Positions 1-8,440 of a DNA stretch of 64,000 nt are shown here, one piece after another. A program made the translations under genes and the position numbers. Source of the DNA: Prochlorococcus sp. AG-409-D09 (GTDB lineage Bacteria > Cyanobacteriota > Cyanobacteriia > PCC-6307 > Cyanobiaceae); NCBI GenBank assembly GCA_003215935.1, contig QCJQ01000002.1:28500-92499 (forward strand), in the 5' to 3' direction. Each line of letters opens with the position of its first letter. Within the stretch, counting starts at the first letter, position 1. The notes under the pieces were generated by a model. It did not search any database. It saw nothing but the letters and a program-made list of their open reading frames with translations, and was not told where the DNA came from.

Positions 1-150
1 TGTGCCATGAATTAGAAATAATAGTTTAAGATATTAATAAAAATACTATTTAAAACCAAGATTTACGCCTTGAGAAAAGTTATAATTCTAAATAATCTAA
101 TGCTTTCTTCCCAGATAGCTTAATTTAATTATCTACTCTTATTAAGATTA

Positions 151-258
151 ATGGAAAATGATTGGTTACATTTCTCTCAAAAATATTTGTTTTATGCAGT
201 TATTACTATAATTTTATTTATAATTATATTTGGGATTATAATATTTATATTTAGTTGA
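151..258 (+). CDS. small single-pass membrane peptide (35 aa)
   Basis: I do not recognise this ORF, which is below the ORF-track cutoff. It starts with ATG and has a polar N-terminus (MENDWLHFSQ) followed by about 22 hydrophobic, Ile-rich residues to the stop. That pattern suggests a single transmembrane helix. It lies 21 bp upstream of the next same-strand gene, so co-transcription is possible. AT-rich spacers readily encode Ile/Phe-rich strings by chance, so confidence is modest. Confidence 0.4.
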   Translation: MENDWLHFSQKYLFYAVITIILFIIIFGIIIFIFS

Positions 259-279
259 TATTTAAGCTTAAATAAGCTA

Positions 280-471
280 ATGACATTTCATGCTACAAAA
301 TTACGTATAAGAGAACTGGCTCAGGCCTTACAAGTAGATCCTTCTGATGTGATAGCTATTTGTATACTTTTAGATATACCTGCTAGCTCTCCTCTTACTT
401 CGTTAACTATTGAGCAATGCAAGAAAATAACTGATTACTATGAAAAATATGATAAAATTAAAATTGATTAG
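280..471 (+). CDS. stand-alone IF-2 N-terminal-like (IF2_N) domain protein
   Basis: This 63 aa protein resembles the small IF2_N domain found in repeats at the N-terminus of bacterial initiation factor IF-2. Visible parallels are LRIRELAQALQVDPSDVI followed by a short helix and SSPLTSLTIEQCKKI, matching the usual basic start, LA..L.V....I and S.L...E pattern. No GTPase domain is present, so it cannot act as IF-2. A nucleic-acid- or ribosome-binding role is inference. The assignment rests on reading the motif, not on a search. Confidence 0.6.
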   Translation: MTFHATKLRIRELAQALQVDPSDVIAICILLDIPASSPLTSLTIEQCKKITDYYEKYDKIKID

Positions 472-517
472 TATATTAATACCATTAGATTAAATTTGAT
501 ATACAGTATATATAAAT

Positions 518-823
518 ATGATATTAAACATGCTATTTAAACCTATCCCAAGTAATTCAGAGTTTGATTTTGATAATATGCCACCAGGAAACTATACTTT
601 TTCAGGTGAGGAAGGAGTGATTCATTTGTATGTAGATGAAAATTCTGAACAACATTGGAATTTTGAAAACTGGTTTTCTACACTCGATCCTGATTCTTAT
701 TTAGACCCAAGCGTTGAAGATATTGCAATTATAAAAAAACGCATTGACCCTCTTACAGGTAATATTAGATCTATTCAAAAAAAGAAAAAAAATAGATTCT
801 TAGAATTATTTACAAGGCAATAA
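518..823 (+). CDS. conserved hypothetical protein (about 100 aa)
   Basis: I do not recognise a family. The protein is acidic in its first two thirds and ends in a very basic tail (IQKKKKNRFLELFTRQ), with no membrane segment. The internal ATG at 530 (MLFKPIPSN) is an equally good start; neither has a clear ribosome-binding site. Codon use and length support a real gene. It follows the IF2_N-like gene by 46 bp on the same strand. Confidence 0.6.
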   Translation: MILNMLFKPIPSNSEFDFDNMPPGNYTFSGEEGVIHLYVDENSEQHWNFENWFSTLDPDSYLDPSVEDIAIIKKRIDPLTGNIRSIQKKKKNRFLELFTRQ

Positions 824-847
824 ATATTGTAAAAGATATTTAGATAT

Positions 848-1432
848 TTATAATAAGAAAGTAATTATTCCTGAAATGAAACCAGTCGAGTGACCAATAA
901 AACTTATATTTGGTAATAGAGAATATATAAACCCCATCGATATTATTGCTAAACATGTTCTTGTAATTGATCTATTTTTTTTAAGGCATATGTTGTAATT
1001 GAAAATCTTTTCTTTACCCAAAATACTTGACAGTAAAATGAAGCTTTCTAATCCAAAAATAATTCCACTAAAGCCATAGGAAATAGATAATTTATTATCA
1101 AACAGATATATATCTAACATGTAACAAATAAGAGGCTGTAAAGGTATTAAAACAAATATTATCATTATAAATGTAAATACTTTTTTAGAATTAAGTCCCT
1201 TAAGAAAATATCTACTTACTACTATTCCAAAAATGTTACTTAGGAGATGCGAAAAATCGTGGTGGATAAAATGAGAAGTAAGAATTCTATATGGTTGACT
1301 TAGTAATACTCCTGAGTAGTATGAAAAATTTAATTTATTTATTAAGTTAAATATATCTGAATATATATATGTGAAAACTAGTAAAAGAAAAATTATAATA
1401 TATTGCCAATCATCTTTGGCAATGGTGTTCAT
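848..1432 (-). CDS. rhomboid family intramembrane serine protease
   Basis: This 194 aa polytopic membrane protein carries the rhomboid signature. HFIHHDFSHLLSNIFG matches the HxxxxHxxxN element of TM2. GFSG holds the likely nucleophile serine (usually GxSG), and GHSTGFISG near the C-terminus supplies the partner histidine. Rhomboids cut substrate transmembrane helices within the membrane. The protein is short but has about six hydrophobic segments, the minimal rhomboid core. It is convergent with the upstream + strand gene, with 24 bp between stops. The substrate is unknown. Confidence 0.8.
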   Translation of the reverse strand: MNTIAKDDWQYIIIFLLLVFTYIYSDIFNLINKLNFSYYSGVLLSQPYRILTSHFIHHDFSHLLSNIFGIVVSRYFLKGLNSKKVFTFIMIIFVLIPLQPLICYMLDIYLFDNKLSISYGFSGIIFGLESFILLSSILGKEKIFNYNICLKKNRSITRTCLAIISMGFIYSLLPNISFIGHSTGFISGIITFLL

Positions 1433-1455
1433 GATATTTATGTAAAATTTAAAAC

Positions 1456-1638
1456 TTAATTATGCATGTGCTTTTGGTGAATAGTGTCTATACTTTTTAT
1501 ATCATGAGATCCAGCCAATTCTTTTAATGACTTAGAACCGCAAATAGCACTTATTGCTATTACTATTAATGATGCTGTGCTCAATAGTTGAAGTGCAATA
1601 GGTAGATGTAGATTGATCCTTTCTCTAATAGTAGTCAT
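1456..1638 (-). CDS. small single-pass membrane protein (60 aa)
   Basis: This protein has one strong hydrophobic stretch (IALQLLSTASLIVIAISAICG) in its N-terminal half and a hydrophilic His-rich tail ending HQKHMHN. It is not recognised. It lies 23 bp upstream of the rhomboid gene on the same strand, so the two are probably co-transcribed. Whether it is a partner or substrate of the rhomboid is speculation. Confidence 0.55.
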   Translation of the reverse strand: MTTIRERINLHLPIALQLLSTASLIVIAISAICGSKSLKELAGSHDIKSIDTIHQKHMHN

Positions 1639-1865
1639 TGTGAATTTATTTAAATCTTATGCAAAGTAGCTAATATTTTTGAAAATGTCAATTGTAATTC
1701 CTTATATTTCTTAGAATAATATCTATTTGTCAGGAACTTTTTACAGAAATCTCAATCAAATTTTTATAGAAATATACTCAAATTTCAACTATAATAATAT
1801 TTTACTCTGATATTTTATATAATATTAAGATCATTTGATATAATATTTATGACACCATCAATTCT

Positions 1866-2114
1866 ATGGAAACAGGTTACGGCACTTGGAAAAAACGTTT
1901 AGATACATTTTTAGTTTGGAATCTATTTGTAATAATTTTAGGAGCTTTATTCTTTATGATTAGTGCTTTTTTATCTTCGAAAGGATATGTTTATCCTTAT
2001 ATTATATTTCAGAAACTTTGGTTCCCTCTATTCATACCTTCACTAAGTTTATTTTTTACAGCAGTTTCAATAGAGGTAATTGTGAACTATATAAATAGAT
2101 CTTTGTTGAAATAG
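1866..2114 (+). CDS. two-helix membrane protein (82 aa)
   Basis: This small membrane protein has two hydrophobic segments, FLVWNLFVIILGALFFMISA and a second ending SLSLFFTAVSIEVIVNYI, joined by a short loop. Its N-terminus is METGYGTWKKRLD. It resembles the small two-TM orphan proteins common in Prochlorococcus, but I cannot name a family. About 230 bp of AT-rich spacer precedes it. Confidence 0.55.
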   Translation: METGYGTWKKRLDTFLVWNLFVIILGALFFMISAFLSSKGYVYPYIIFQKLWFPLFIPSLSLFFTAVSIEVIVNYINRSLLK

Positions 2115-2371
2115 TTAATTTAGTCTTAAGTTAATCTTATAGTTATTTATTTATTAGATAAAATAATTAATACAATATTAGAATACTTCGCTCATGATAA
2201 AACAGAAAATATTTGTTTAGAATTACCTCACATTATTCTCTCGTGATGTTAATATTTTGGATGTGATGATGATAAATAGATTTTGGTAAAAAGTCGCTAT
2301 AACAGTGAATTTTACTTAAACAATAATAAGTTTTAATATTAATACCTAATTCATTAAATGCAGATAATTAA

Positions 2372-2653
2372 TCAAGCAGCTTTTGATTCGGTTGTCTCTG
2401 ATGTATCTTTTTTATTAAGAATATTAATAACATTATTTTTTGAAATATTAACGTTTAATTTTTTGGTTGAATCCATAGAGTCTTTTATTAATAGAATTAC
2501 TAAATCTTTAATACCTGATACTACATACTTTAGTCCTTCGTATATATTAACAAGCACTTCTTGAATCTCAAATTGGTATTTCCCTTTACTGATTACTGCT
2601 GATATAACCCATATACTTATTCCTGCAAAGATAAAAAATAAAAGTGCAATCAT
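2372..2653 (-). CDS. N-terminally membrane-anchored hypothetical protein (93 aa)
   Basis: An N-terminal helix (ALLFFIFAGISIWVISAVIS) is followed by an amphipathic region and a polar Lys/Ser/Thr-rich tail. That is a plausible membrane-anchored architecture. The opposite-strand ORF at 2358-2564 overlaps almost completely and reads less like a protein, so I chose this strand. No family is recognised. Confidence 0.55.
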   Translation of the reverse strand: MIALLFFIFAGISIWVISAVISKGKYQFEIQEVLVNIYEGLKYVVSGIKDLVILLIKDSMDSTKKLNVNISKNNVINILNKKDTSETTESKAA

Positions 2654-3284
2654 TTGTTCATTATAAGTAATTCAATCAAACCATAGATACCGCTCACGTC
2701 AACTGAATTAAATACCTATATCTAAAATACAGTAGAGATTACCCTGTTTTCATAGCTTTATAATTCTTACTCTTAATTTATAAGCATACTAGCTTAGTTA
2801 CTCCTTTAAAATTTAATTTAAATGTAGATTAATTAACTTATTGAACTTCTATGATAGATTAAAATTTTAGTTTAAATAGTCGTTAAAGATCTCTTTTTTG
2901 ACTAATTCGTTGAATAAAAACTAGTTTAAAGTTTGATTTTTGTCGTAGATGACGTGTTAATTTTTATACAAGATCATAATGCAACCATTCCTGGACGCGA
3001 TCTGCTTACATGGTATTAAGGTATTTACACCTATATATTGATAGCTAAATAAAAACCCCCTGTGCAGACCCAGGGGGAGAAATTTAACATTCGCATTTAT
3101 ATATAAGCGCCTCTTTGGCTACATTGTCTCTGGTAGCTAATACTCAATTTTAAAAATTCTGTTTAAGGCGTATCAGAGCTTCAAGCCTCAGTATAAATTT
3201 AAGAATTTATTATAAAACTAGATTTTCAACTTAAATTATTCTTAGCAGAAGAATTACTAAATTTTAGTTTTATGATTGTTTTTC
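2654..3284. other. long spacer with one terminator and possible RNA
   Basis: There is no ORF of normal size in this interval. It contains the minus-strand terminator at 3054-3078 and a slightly more GC-rich patch near 2980-3020. A TTG-initiated 28-codon + strand frame there (..QDHNATIPGRDLLTWY) could be a gene remnant. The stretch between gpgS and the terminator could be its 3' UTR or a separate small RNA. Confidence 0.4.
3054..3078 (-). terminator. rho-independent terminator (minus strand)
   Basis: The + strand reads AAACCCCCTG, an 8-base loop, then CAGGGGG. On the minus strand this is a 7-bp GC stem followed at once by TTTTTATTT, a textbook intrinsic terminator. It lies about 205 bp beyond the gpgS stop, so it ends either a long gpgS 3' UTR or a separate minus-strand RNA. 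Confidence 0.8.
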
Positions 3285-4478
3285 TTACCTGATCTTACCT
3301 GCCTGAGCTAATTCTTCTTGCATACTTCCTTCACATGACAGTACTCTAGACCAAGAAGGTAACTGTTTTGTTATTGGAGTTTTCAAGAATTTGTTTACTG
3401 AAGGTCTAATTAAACTAGAGAACTTTTGGACTGAAAGCTCTTCTTCATGACGGTTATAAGGTAATTGATTGATCGCTGAATCTAATCCAAATTGTTTAAC
3501 TCTATCTTCTCCAACACGACTATATAAAACCTCAAGAGTAGAGATTTGAGAAGGTGTAAGAGTTATTGATTGATGTTCCATTAACCCTCTTAATACTGTT
3601 GAAAGAATTTCAGAACACATTCTTTGAAGGCCGTCTTCAGAAGAATTTCCTATTGATTTATGTTTATGGTCAAATAGACCCAGATCAACCTGAGCGATTC
3701 GACTTGTCCTGACGTGCCTATAAACCTCAGAAAGCATTCCTATTTCTAACCCCCAGTCACAAGGGATTCTTAGATTCATGGCTAAAGTATTAGTAAATGC
3801 GAATTCTCCTGCAAGTGGGTATCTAAATGCTTGCAAGTATTTTAAGTATTGCTTTTCTCCAAATAACTTTTCAAGACTAGTTAATAGAGGTCCAACAAAT
3901 AAACGAGTTGCGCGTCCTTGCAATGAATTTGTTTCTAATGATATACGGCTATAAAAAGCTTTAACATATGAGATCCCTAGTGAAGGATCCAAAAGTGGCT
4001 GTAGCATCCTTACTGGATAAGATTTGGTAAAAGTCTTTATGTCTGCATCAAATAATGCAACAACTTCTGAGTTTTGTGTGGCAACACCTATTCCTTGCCA
4101 AACAGCCCAGCCTTTACCAGGAGGAACTAGTAGTTCTAGACCATGTTTCTTTTCTTGTTCTTTTAGAAGCTCAATCACTCCAGGACCATTTGTCCATTGA
4201 ATGTGAACATCAAAAGGTAAATCATCAAAGAAACTCTTGGCTTGCTCTACTTCAGATATATTTTGTGCGGCTAAGGCAATAACTAATTGATTGAGTCCAT
4301 TTAATTCTTTTAAAACTTCTCGGATTAATTTTAGTGCTGGTCTTTGAAACTCCTCAAATAGGCAAGGTATCAATATGGTTGATGGTCTTTTTTTTAATCC
4401 ATCTCTTAGTTGAGATATGGAATCATTGAAAATCCCATATTCATGAATAGTAGTAATTAATCCCTGTTGAAAATCCAT
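3285..4478 (-). CDS. gpgS: glucosyl-3-phosphoglycerate synthase
   Basis: This enzyme transfers glucose from an NDP-glucose donor to 3-phosphoglycerate. A phosphatase then converts the product to glucosylglycerate, a compatible solute used by marine picocyanobacteria, especially when nitrogen is short. The 397 aa protein is GT-A fold (GT81-like). ILIPCLFEEFQRPAL starts the nucleotide-binding region, PPGKGWAVWQG follows, and ALFDADIKTF carries the metal-binding DxD. Length fits the cyanobacterial family. No dedicated phosphatase gene is adjacent. The stop overlaps a short repeat (GGTAAGATCAGGTAAGA). Start ATG at 4478 leaves the family N-terminus intact. Confidence 0.88.
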   Translation of the reverse strand: MDFQQGLITTIHEYGIFNDSISQLRDGLKKRPSTILIPCLFEEFQRPALKLIREVLKELNGLNQLVIALAAQNISEVEQAKSFFDDLPFDVHIQWTNGPGVIELLKEQEKKHGLELLVPPGKGWAVWQGIGVATQNSEVVALFDADIKTFTKSYPVRMLQPLLDPSLGISYVKAFYSRISLETNSLQGRATRLFVGPLLTSLEKLFGEKQYLKYLQAFRYPLAGEFAFTNTLAMNLRIPCDWGLEIGMLSEVYRHVRTSRIAQVDLGLFDHKHKSIGNSSEDGLQRMCSEILSTVLRGLMEHQSITLTPSQISTLEVLYSRVGEDRVKQFGLDSAINQLPYNRHEEELSVQKFSSLIRPSVNKFLKTPITKQLPSWSRVLSCEGSMQEELAQAGKIR

Positions 4479-4712
4479 ACTCCTAAAGCATTAAGTAAAA
4501 ATAAGGACTAAATTATTTTTATTATATTTGATATTATATTGTTTTGATGAATATAAGTTGATAAATCTTAAGTTGTTCATATAAAACTTATACTTTTACT
4601 CTTAAATATTATATTTAGTCACGAGTGACGTTATGTATCAAAAACTACAATACTGAATTAATCGATATACTCTTTTGTCTTTATATAAAAAATTTCTTTT
4701 ACTTATATAAGT

Positions 4713-5282
4713 TTATTCTAGAATTAAAACATGCCTTGTTAATCCTTTTTGGTGTAATTTTCTTGAATTAATTTTCAATATTATCCCATCTGTAGGATAT
4801 TCGTTAAACAAATTCCCCTTAATCCAATCTTTATAAAACTTGTGGAAGTCTTTAGGATCCTGAATTTTCATGGAAGATGGGATATCAAAACCCCAATTAC
4901 TGAGAAGTGCAAGTGTATCTGTTTCATCTAAATCAATCTCCCCATTAATATCAAATATTTGAAAAGGACAGAATCTTAGATTTCTATGATACTTGAAGGA
5001 TTGTAATGATATATCTTTATGACTAATGGAATGAAATTCAGTTGTGTATAGCTTCCCTTTTATTTCTTTTACAATAAATGAGTTTATTCTTTTAGGAATA
5101 TTGTGAACTGATTTAAGACTTTTATTTAGATGTTTTACTCTTATTGAATTGATCTTGGTAAGTTCACCAGACTTGTATTGCAATATTATTTCATCACCAT
5201 TAATTTTTGGCTGTAAAACTAATGAGGTTGAGTCTGGTAAAGAAGTCCAAAAATCATTGAATTTCTTATTACAAATATGCAA
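4713..5282 (-). CDS. NAD+-dependent DNA ligase adenylation-domain-like mini-protein
   Basis: This 189 aa protein echoes two landmarks of the LigA nucleotidyltransferase domain. QPKINGDEIILQYKSGELTK resembles motif I (EPKIDGxAisLxYxxGxL), where Lys is adenylated. TDGIILKIN near the C-terminus resembles motif IV/V (DGvViKvn). The usual KxDG is KING here, so the Asp after the lysine is Asn. The OB-fold, zinc-finger, HhH and BRCT domains of LigA are all absent, and the protein is a third of LigA length. It may be a reduced nucleotidyltransferase, an inactive relic or an RNA/DNA end-modifying enzyme. The gene stands alone. The family call comes from motif reading. Confidence 0.55.
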   Translation of the reverse strand: MHICNKKFNDFWTSLPDSTSLVLQPKINGDEIILQYKSGELTKINSIRVKHLNKSLKSVHNIPKRINSFIVKEIKGKLYTTEFHSISHKDISLQSFKYHRNLRFCPFQIFDINGEIDLDETDTLALLSNWGFDIPSSMKIQDPKDFHKFYKDWIKGNLFNEYPTDGIILKINSRKLHQKGLTRHVLILE

Positions 5283-6458
5283 AAAAGATTCCTCAAGTAA
5301 TTAGCAAAATGCGTTAAGAGATTTCGCCTTATCGTTTGCATTTATTAATATAAATGATAATTGCTTGGATTGCGAGTATTTTCAAATATAAAGCGCTATT
5401 TTTGTGAAACCATCAAATTTGGAATCAAATGCTACATTTCTATAATCGATTATTGTATTGAAGCATAAATAATAAATAAAAACATATATCTAATAATATA
5501 TCTGCAATTAATAGTTATTATCAGTTTAAAATAAATAAATTTACTATTATTAAATTTATTTATTTATGAGGTTGAGAATCTTCTTCCTGTAAAAAAATTG
5601 CAATTGTTATTATCTATGGATGAAAAGCTATCTAAAGTCTCTTTTTTTAGAAATTTGTATTTAAGATTTAGGAGAGGGAAAGAGTAGAAATAATTAAAAC
5701 GTATTTTGTCAGCATTTAAAAACAGGACTAATACTTTTTGTATATTTAAAATAAGTGCTAAGGTTAAGTGCTGTAAAGACTCTAATCTATATTAGTAAAC
5801 TAATTTGAGACAAAGATAAGAATAAATAAATAATTTTTATTAGATTTGAAAACTTATCAACTACTATTAATTCCTTGATAAAAGAATAGGCTAATTAGAG
5901 GTTTGTTGGAAAAATTTATAAGAATTAAATATTTAGTAATTTATGCGAGAACTTTTATGAACAACAATTTTTAATTGATGAATTATATAAGAACTATGAC
6001 TTCCTATCCTTACTACCAAGACTATGACTTAAACATACGTAAGTCAAAATCATACAATTTATTACCCAAACAGTTTGATTTGATAATCCGAATTTAAATC
6101 AACATCAAAGAGTAGCTTTTATTACGAGGATTTGTTCCTTTACTCGATCATGCCGTATTTACATTCCTCTAAAAGGCTTTTAATAAATGGGATTAAAGAA
6201 TTAGGTAACATCTTATACTTTTCCACAATTATTCTTTTTTTCTAACAAAACTCAATTAATCTTTGCTGTGATTCATCAAAAATAAACTTCAATTATTTTT
6301 AGAGACCCAGTCGAATGATATTGATATCACTACATTTTCAGTCAATTGACTCCTGACGTTATATTTCCACTTATAATTTTGGCATAAAATTAGCACTTCC
6401 TAGAAAAAATATATGCAGTTGTGGAAATGTGGAAAAACTTTAGTTTATAGTATTGAGT
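5283..6458. other. 1.2-kb spacer without recognisable genes
   Basis: No ORF of 60 codons and no convincing shorter one is present on either strand. The sequence is very AT-rich. It contains an inverted repeat (5529-5565), a small dyad CATTTAT-4-ATAAATG near 5339-5356, and a direct repeat of ACTATGACTT near 5993 and 6017. It may be decayed island DNA or hold unrecognised RNAs; I see no tRNA-like fold. Confidence 0.5.
5529..5565. repeat. 15-bp perfect AT inverted repeat
   Basis: The arms AAATAAATAAATTTA and TAAATTTATTTATTT are separated by 7 bases. The arms are pure A/T, so chance formation is not negligible. The length resembles the other long hairpins in this window. Confidence 0.5.
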
Positions 6459-6620
6459 TTACTTATAGGATTTATCGGAAGGAAGACAGCCTCTTTTTTT
6501 AATTTCATTTTTAGCGTCACTTAATGCCTTATTCTCTATTTCTTCTAGAATCATCCCTAATGAATCGACTTTACTAGCATTAAAAACAAAGTCACTTTGA
6601 TTTTTGGTTTCTTCAGCCAT
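6459..6620 (-). CDS. small soluble hypothetical protein (53 aa)
   Basis: Reading from ATG at 6620 gives MAEETKNQSDFVFNASKVDSLG, then a charged helix (EEIENKALSDAKNEIKKRG) and a stop. The composition is protein-like and not the Ile/Phe/Asn noise of random AT DNA. It is too short for the ORF track. No family is recognised. Confidence 0.55.
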   Translation of the reverse strand: MAEETKNQSDFVFNASKVDSLGMILEEIENKALSDAKNEIKKRGCLPSDKSYK

Positions 6621-6733
6621 ATCTTTTTTATCATTGAAATAAAAATCTATTCACGAATCTCTTCTGGGACATGAGCATAAATACCTTTTTTAATCCTTGA
6701 TTGATGTATTTAAACTTTATAATCTTACCTTGC

Positions 6734-6782
6734 TCACTAAATAGATAATAATTCGTTGGAACTTATATTATCTATTTAGTGA
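6734..6782. repeat. 17-bp perfect inverted repeat (stable hairpin)
   Basis: TCACTAAATAGATAATA and its exact complement TATTATCTATTTAGTGA are separated by 15 bases. Neither flank has a strong T-run beside the stem, so it is not an obvious terminator. A second structured element begins 45 bp away. Confidence 0.65.
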
Positions 6783-6826
6783 CACGAAATTACTTTTTTA
6801 TCTTTAAATAGTAGTTGATTATTGTA

Positions 6827-6874
6827 GGAGATGTAGTCTGCCCTTAAATGTGGCCTTACCTAAGGTACATCTCC
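6827..6874. ncRNA. nested hairpin, candidate structured RNA
   Basis: GGAGATGTA (6827-6835) pairs with TACATCTCC (6866-6874). Immediately inside, CCTTA pairs with TAAGG, giving a 14-bp stem broken by one 6-base bulge. The sequence has mixed composition, unlike the AT spacer around it. It is followed on the + strand by TCACTTGAAGG and a small GTTGC/GCAAC hairpin. It could be a small RNA, a 3' UTR element of the minus-strand gene at 7029, or an operator. The strand is undetermined. Confidence 0.4.
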
Positions 6875-7028
6875 TCACTTGAAGGTTGCAAATGTATTAG
6901 CAACGCTTCTATCCTAATACTATTTAAAATAAGAATTTATAATGTTTATTATTTTATCCATCCAAGTGATATTTGTTATGTAAAGCTATATATTATCTAA
7001 CAAAATTGCTGAAATTAATTTATTACCT

Positions 7029-7250
7029 TTATAAAAGTTTTGGACATTTGGTTATTGCTACAGCTACGGCTGCAAAGCTTATATTTGATGAAGCTTTTAT
7101 AGTGTCTCGAACTTCTTTGACTCCGTATTTTTCACTTGCATCACTGTATGAAAGTAAAAGCGATTTATAGTTATCGTGTCCCTCTCTGCGATATTTACAG
7201 AAGTTATCACCGACTGTATTCAACAAAGCGGATAGTGTTAATTCAATCAT
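7029..7250 (-). CDS. hypothetical protein (73 aa)
   Basis: The reading frame MIELTLSALLNTVGDNFCKYRREGHDNYKSLLLSYSDASEKYG.. has balanced composition and a weakly hydrophobic C-terminus (NISFAAVAVAITKCPKLL). It is preferred over the overlapping + strand ORF at 6973-7170, which looks like a shadow. No family is recognised. The two hairpins at 6734-6874 lie in its downstream region. Confidence 0.5.
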   Translation of the reverse strand: MIELTLSALLNTVGDNFCKYRREGHDNYKSLLLSYSDASEKYGVKEVRDTIKASSNISFAAVAVAITKCPKLL

Positions 7251-7574
7251 GCGTTAGGCTTCTTCTTGTTTAAGTACATATCAATGCTTTGATATGTTAA
7301 ATATGCTCACATATTTTGTTATAACATATAATTAATTAATTTACATCTTATTATTTTCTTATGAAAATTTATTCTTTTCTTTAATCTGGTTGTAATGTTA
7401 TATCAAATCTGTATTGAACGTTTATCAATAAGTATAGATTAAAAGTAATTTTTTTATTCAAAATACTTTTTGGCAAATTATTCATATTGATTAGTGTTTC
7501 ACTTTATTTTCTTTGTTTCATTTCTTCCTTTTGTTTAGTTCTGCCATCTATTGTTATGAAATTTACTAATCATT
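7251..7574. other. spacer with nothing recognisable
   Basis: This is 324 bp of AT-rich DNA between divergent small genes. It presumably carries the promoters of both, but I could not single out convincing boxes. Confidence 0.4.
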
Positions 7575-7910
7575 ATGGATACAACTCTCCTTTTTATTCT
7601 TCTGTTTATTTTGTTGGCTACAGTTTCTTTATTAATATTTGGTTGGAAAGCTCTTAAACCATCTCGTAAATATGAAGCAAAGGATGGTACAAAGTTTTCC
7701 ACTGAAAGTGAATTGAAAAAATATTCAGATCTATTAACCAAGTTAGAATCTATTTATGAAGAGAAGAATTTTCAATCTTCTAACAACGAAATTCTTGATA
7801 TCAAGGTTGACTTTTTAATTCAATTGAAAAACAAAGGTTTTCCTGATTTGAAAACACTTCTTAGGTTCAAAAATGATTTCATTAAGTTAGTTAGACTTCT
7901 CGAAGACTAA
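7575..7910 (+). CDS. membrane-anchored hypothetical protein (111 aa)
   Basis: An N-terminal helix (LLFILLFILLATVSLLIFGW) is followed by a soluble, charged and probably helical domain (KYEAKDGTKFSTESELKKYSDLLTKLESIYEEK...). This fits a single-pass protein with a cytoplasmic domain of about 80 aa. I cannot name a family. Confidence 0.6.
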   Translation: MDTTLLFILLFILLATVSLLIFGWKALKPSRKYEAKDGTKFSTESELKKYSDLLTKLESIYEEKNFQSSNNEILDIKVDFLIQLKNKGFPDLKTLLRFKNDFIKLVRLLED

Positions 7911-7974
7911 TTAATTATTTTTTACATTTCATTTACATAGTAAATTATATACCTTTTGCTCTTTTGTAGTAATT

Positions 7975-8142
7975 CTATCCTGCTTTCAAGTATCTTTTTT
8001 TGTTTAAATAGTTCATTCTTTTGTGCTTTCGCCCCCTTATTGCCGCACTATGTTGACATTGATATTTAAATTGTATTTCTAAACATTTTTTTATATCTGA
8101 TATGAATGCACGCCTAGAATCATCTTCATTAATGTAATCCAT
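7975..8142 (-). CDS. small hypothetical protein, possibly frameshifted
   Basis: ATG at 8142 gives a 55 aa product: MDYINEDDSRRAFISDIKKCLEIQ...HSAAIRG followed by a basic tail. A GGGGG run sits in the middle. Adding one base there switches to a frame reading AKAQKNELFKQKKILESRIELLQ.. that continues to a stop at 7922, for about 73 aa in total. The shifted frame looks more protein-like than the annotated tail. This suggests either a real frameshift or a sequencing error in the G run. Confidence 0.45.
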   Translation of the reverse strand: MDYINEDDSRRAFISDIKKCLEIQFKYQCQHSAAIRGRKHKRMNYLNKKRYLKAG

Positions 8143-8275
8143 AACTAAAATATTATTTGAGTATTAATTATAAATTCCCATTGATATATTTATGTATAAA
8201 TTTAATTCATTACTTTTATACAGTTAAGGTATGAATTTTGAATAGTTCGCGGTAGCCTTTTTATTAATATATCGG

Positions 8276-8440
8276 TTAGGAATTTATTTTTGTTTTTACA
8301 GCACTCTCGGGCATGTGAGGTCTTAGAAGCGTTGCTGGTAATGCAAATAACATTGCAGCAGATACTGTTAGGATTAAATCAGTTGTAAAATGACTAATTC
8401 CAAATTCGGAATGAGCAAGTGCAAAAAAGGCATTAAGCAT
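8276..8440 (-). CDS. small membrane protein (54 aa)
   Basis: The frame MLNAFFALAHSEFGISHFTTDLILTVSAAMLFALPATLLRPHMPES.. has one good transmembrane segment followed by a polar tail. The composition is clearly protein-like, with a Pro-rich RPHMPES motif after the helix. It is under the ORF-track cutoff. Size and layout resemble photosystem-associated small subunits, but I cannot match it to a named one. Confidence 0.6.
   Translation of the reverse strand: MLNAFFALAHSEFGISHFTTDLILTVSAAMLFALPATLLRPHMPESAVKTKINS

Noticed and set aside
2358-2564. + strand ORF of 68 aa
   Set aside because: It lies antisense to the better-formed 2372-2653 minus-strand gene with a clear N-terminal helix.
4055-4282. 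+ strand ORF inside gpgS
   Set aside because: A shadow of a confidently identified gene on the other strand.
6973-7170. + strand ORF of 65 aa
   Set aside because: Overlaps the more protein-like minus-strand frame 7029-7250.
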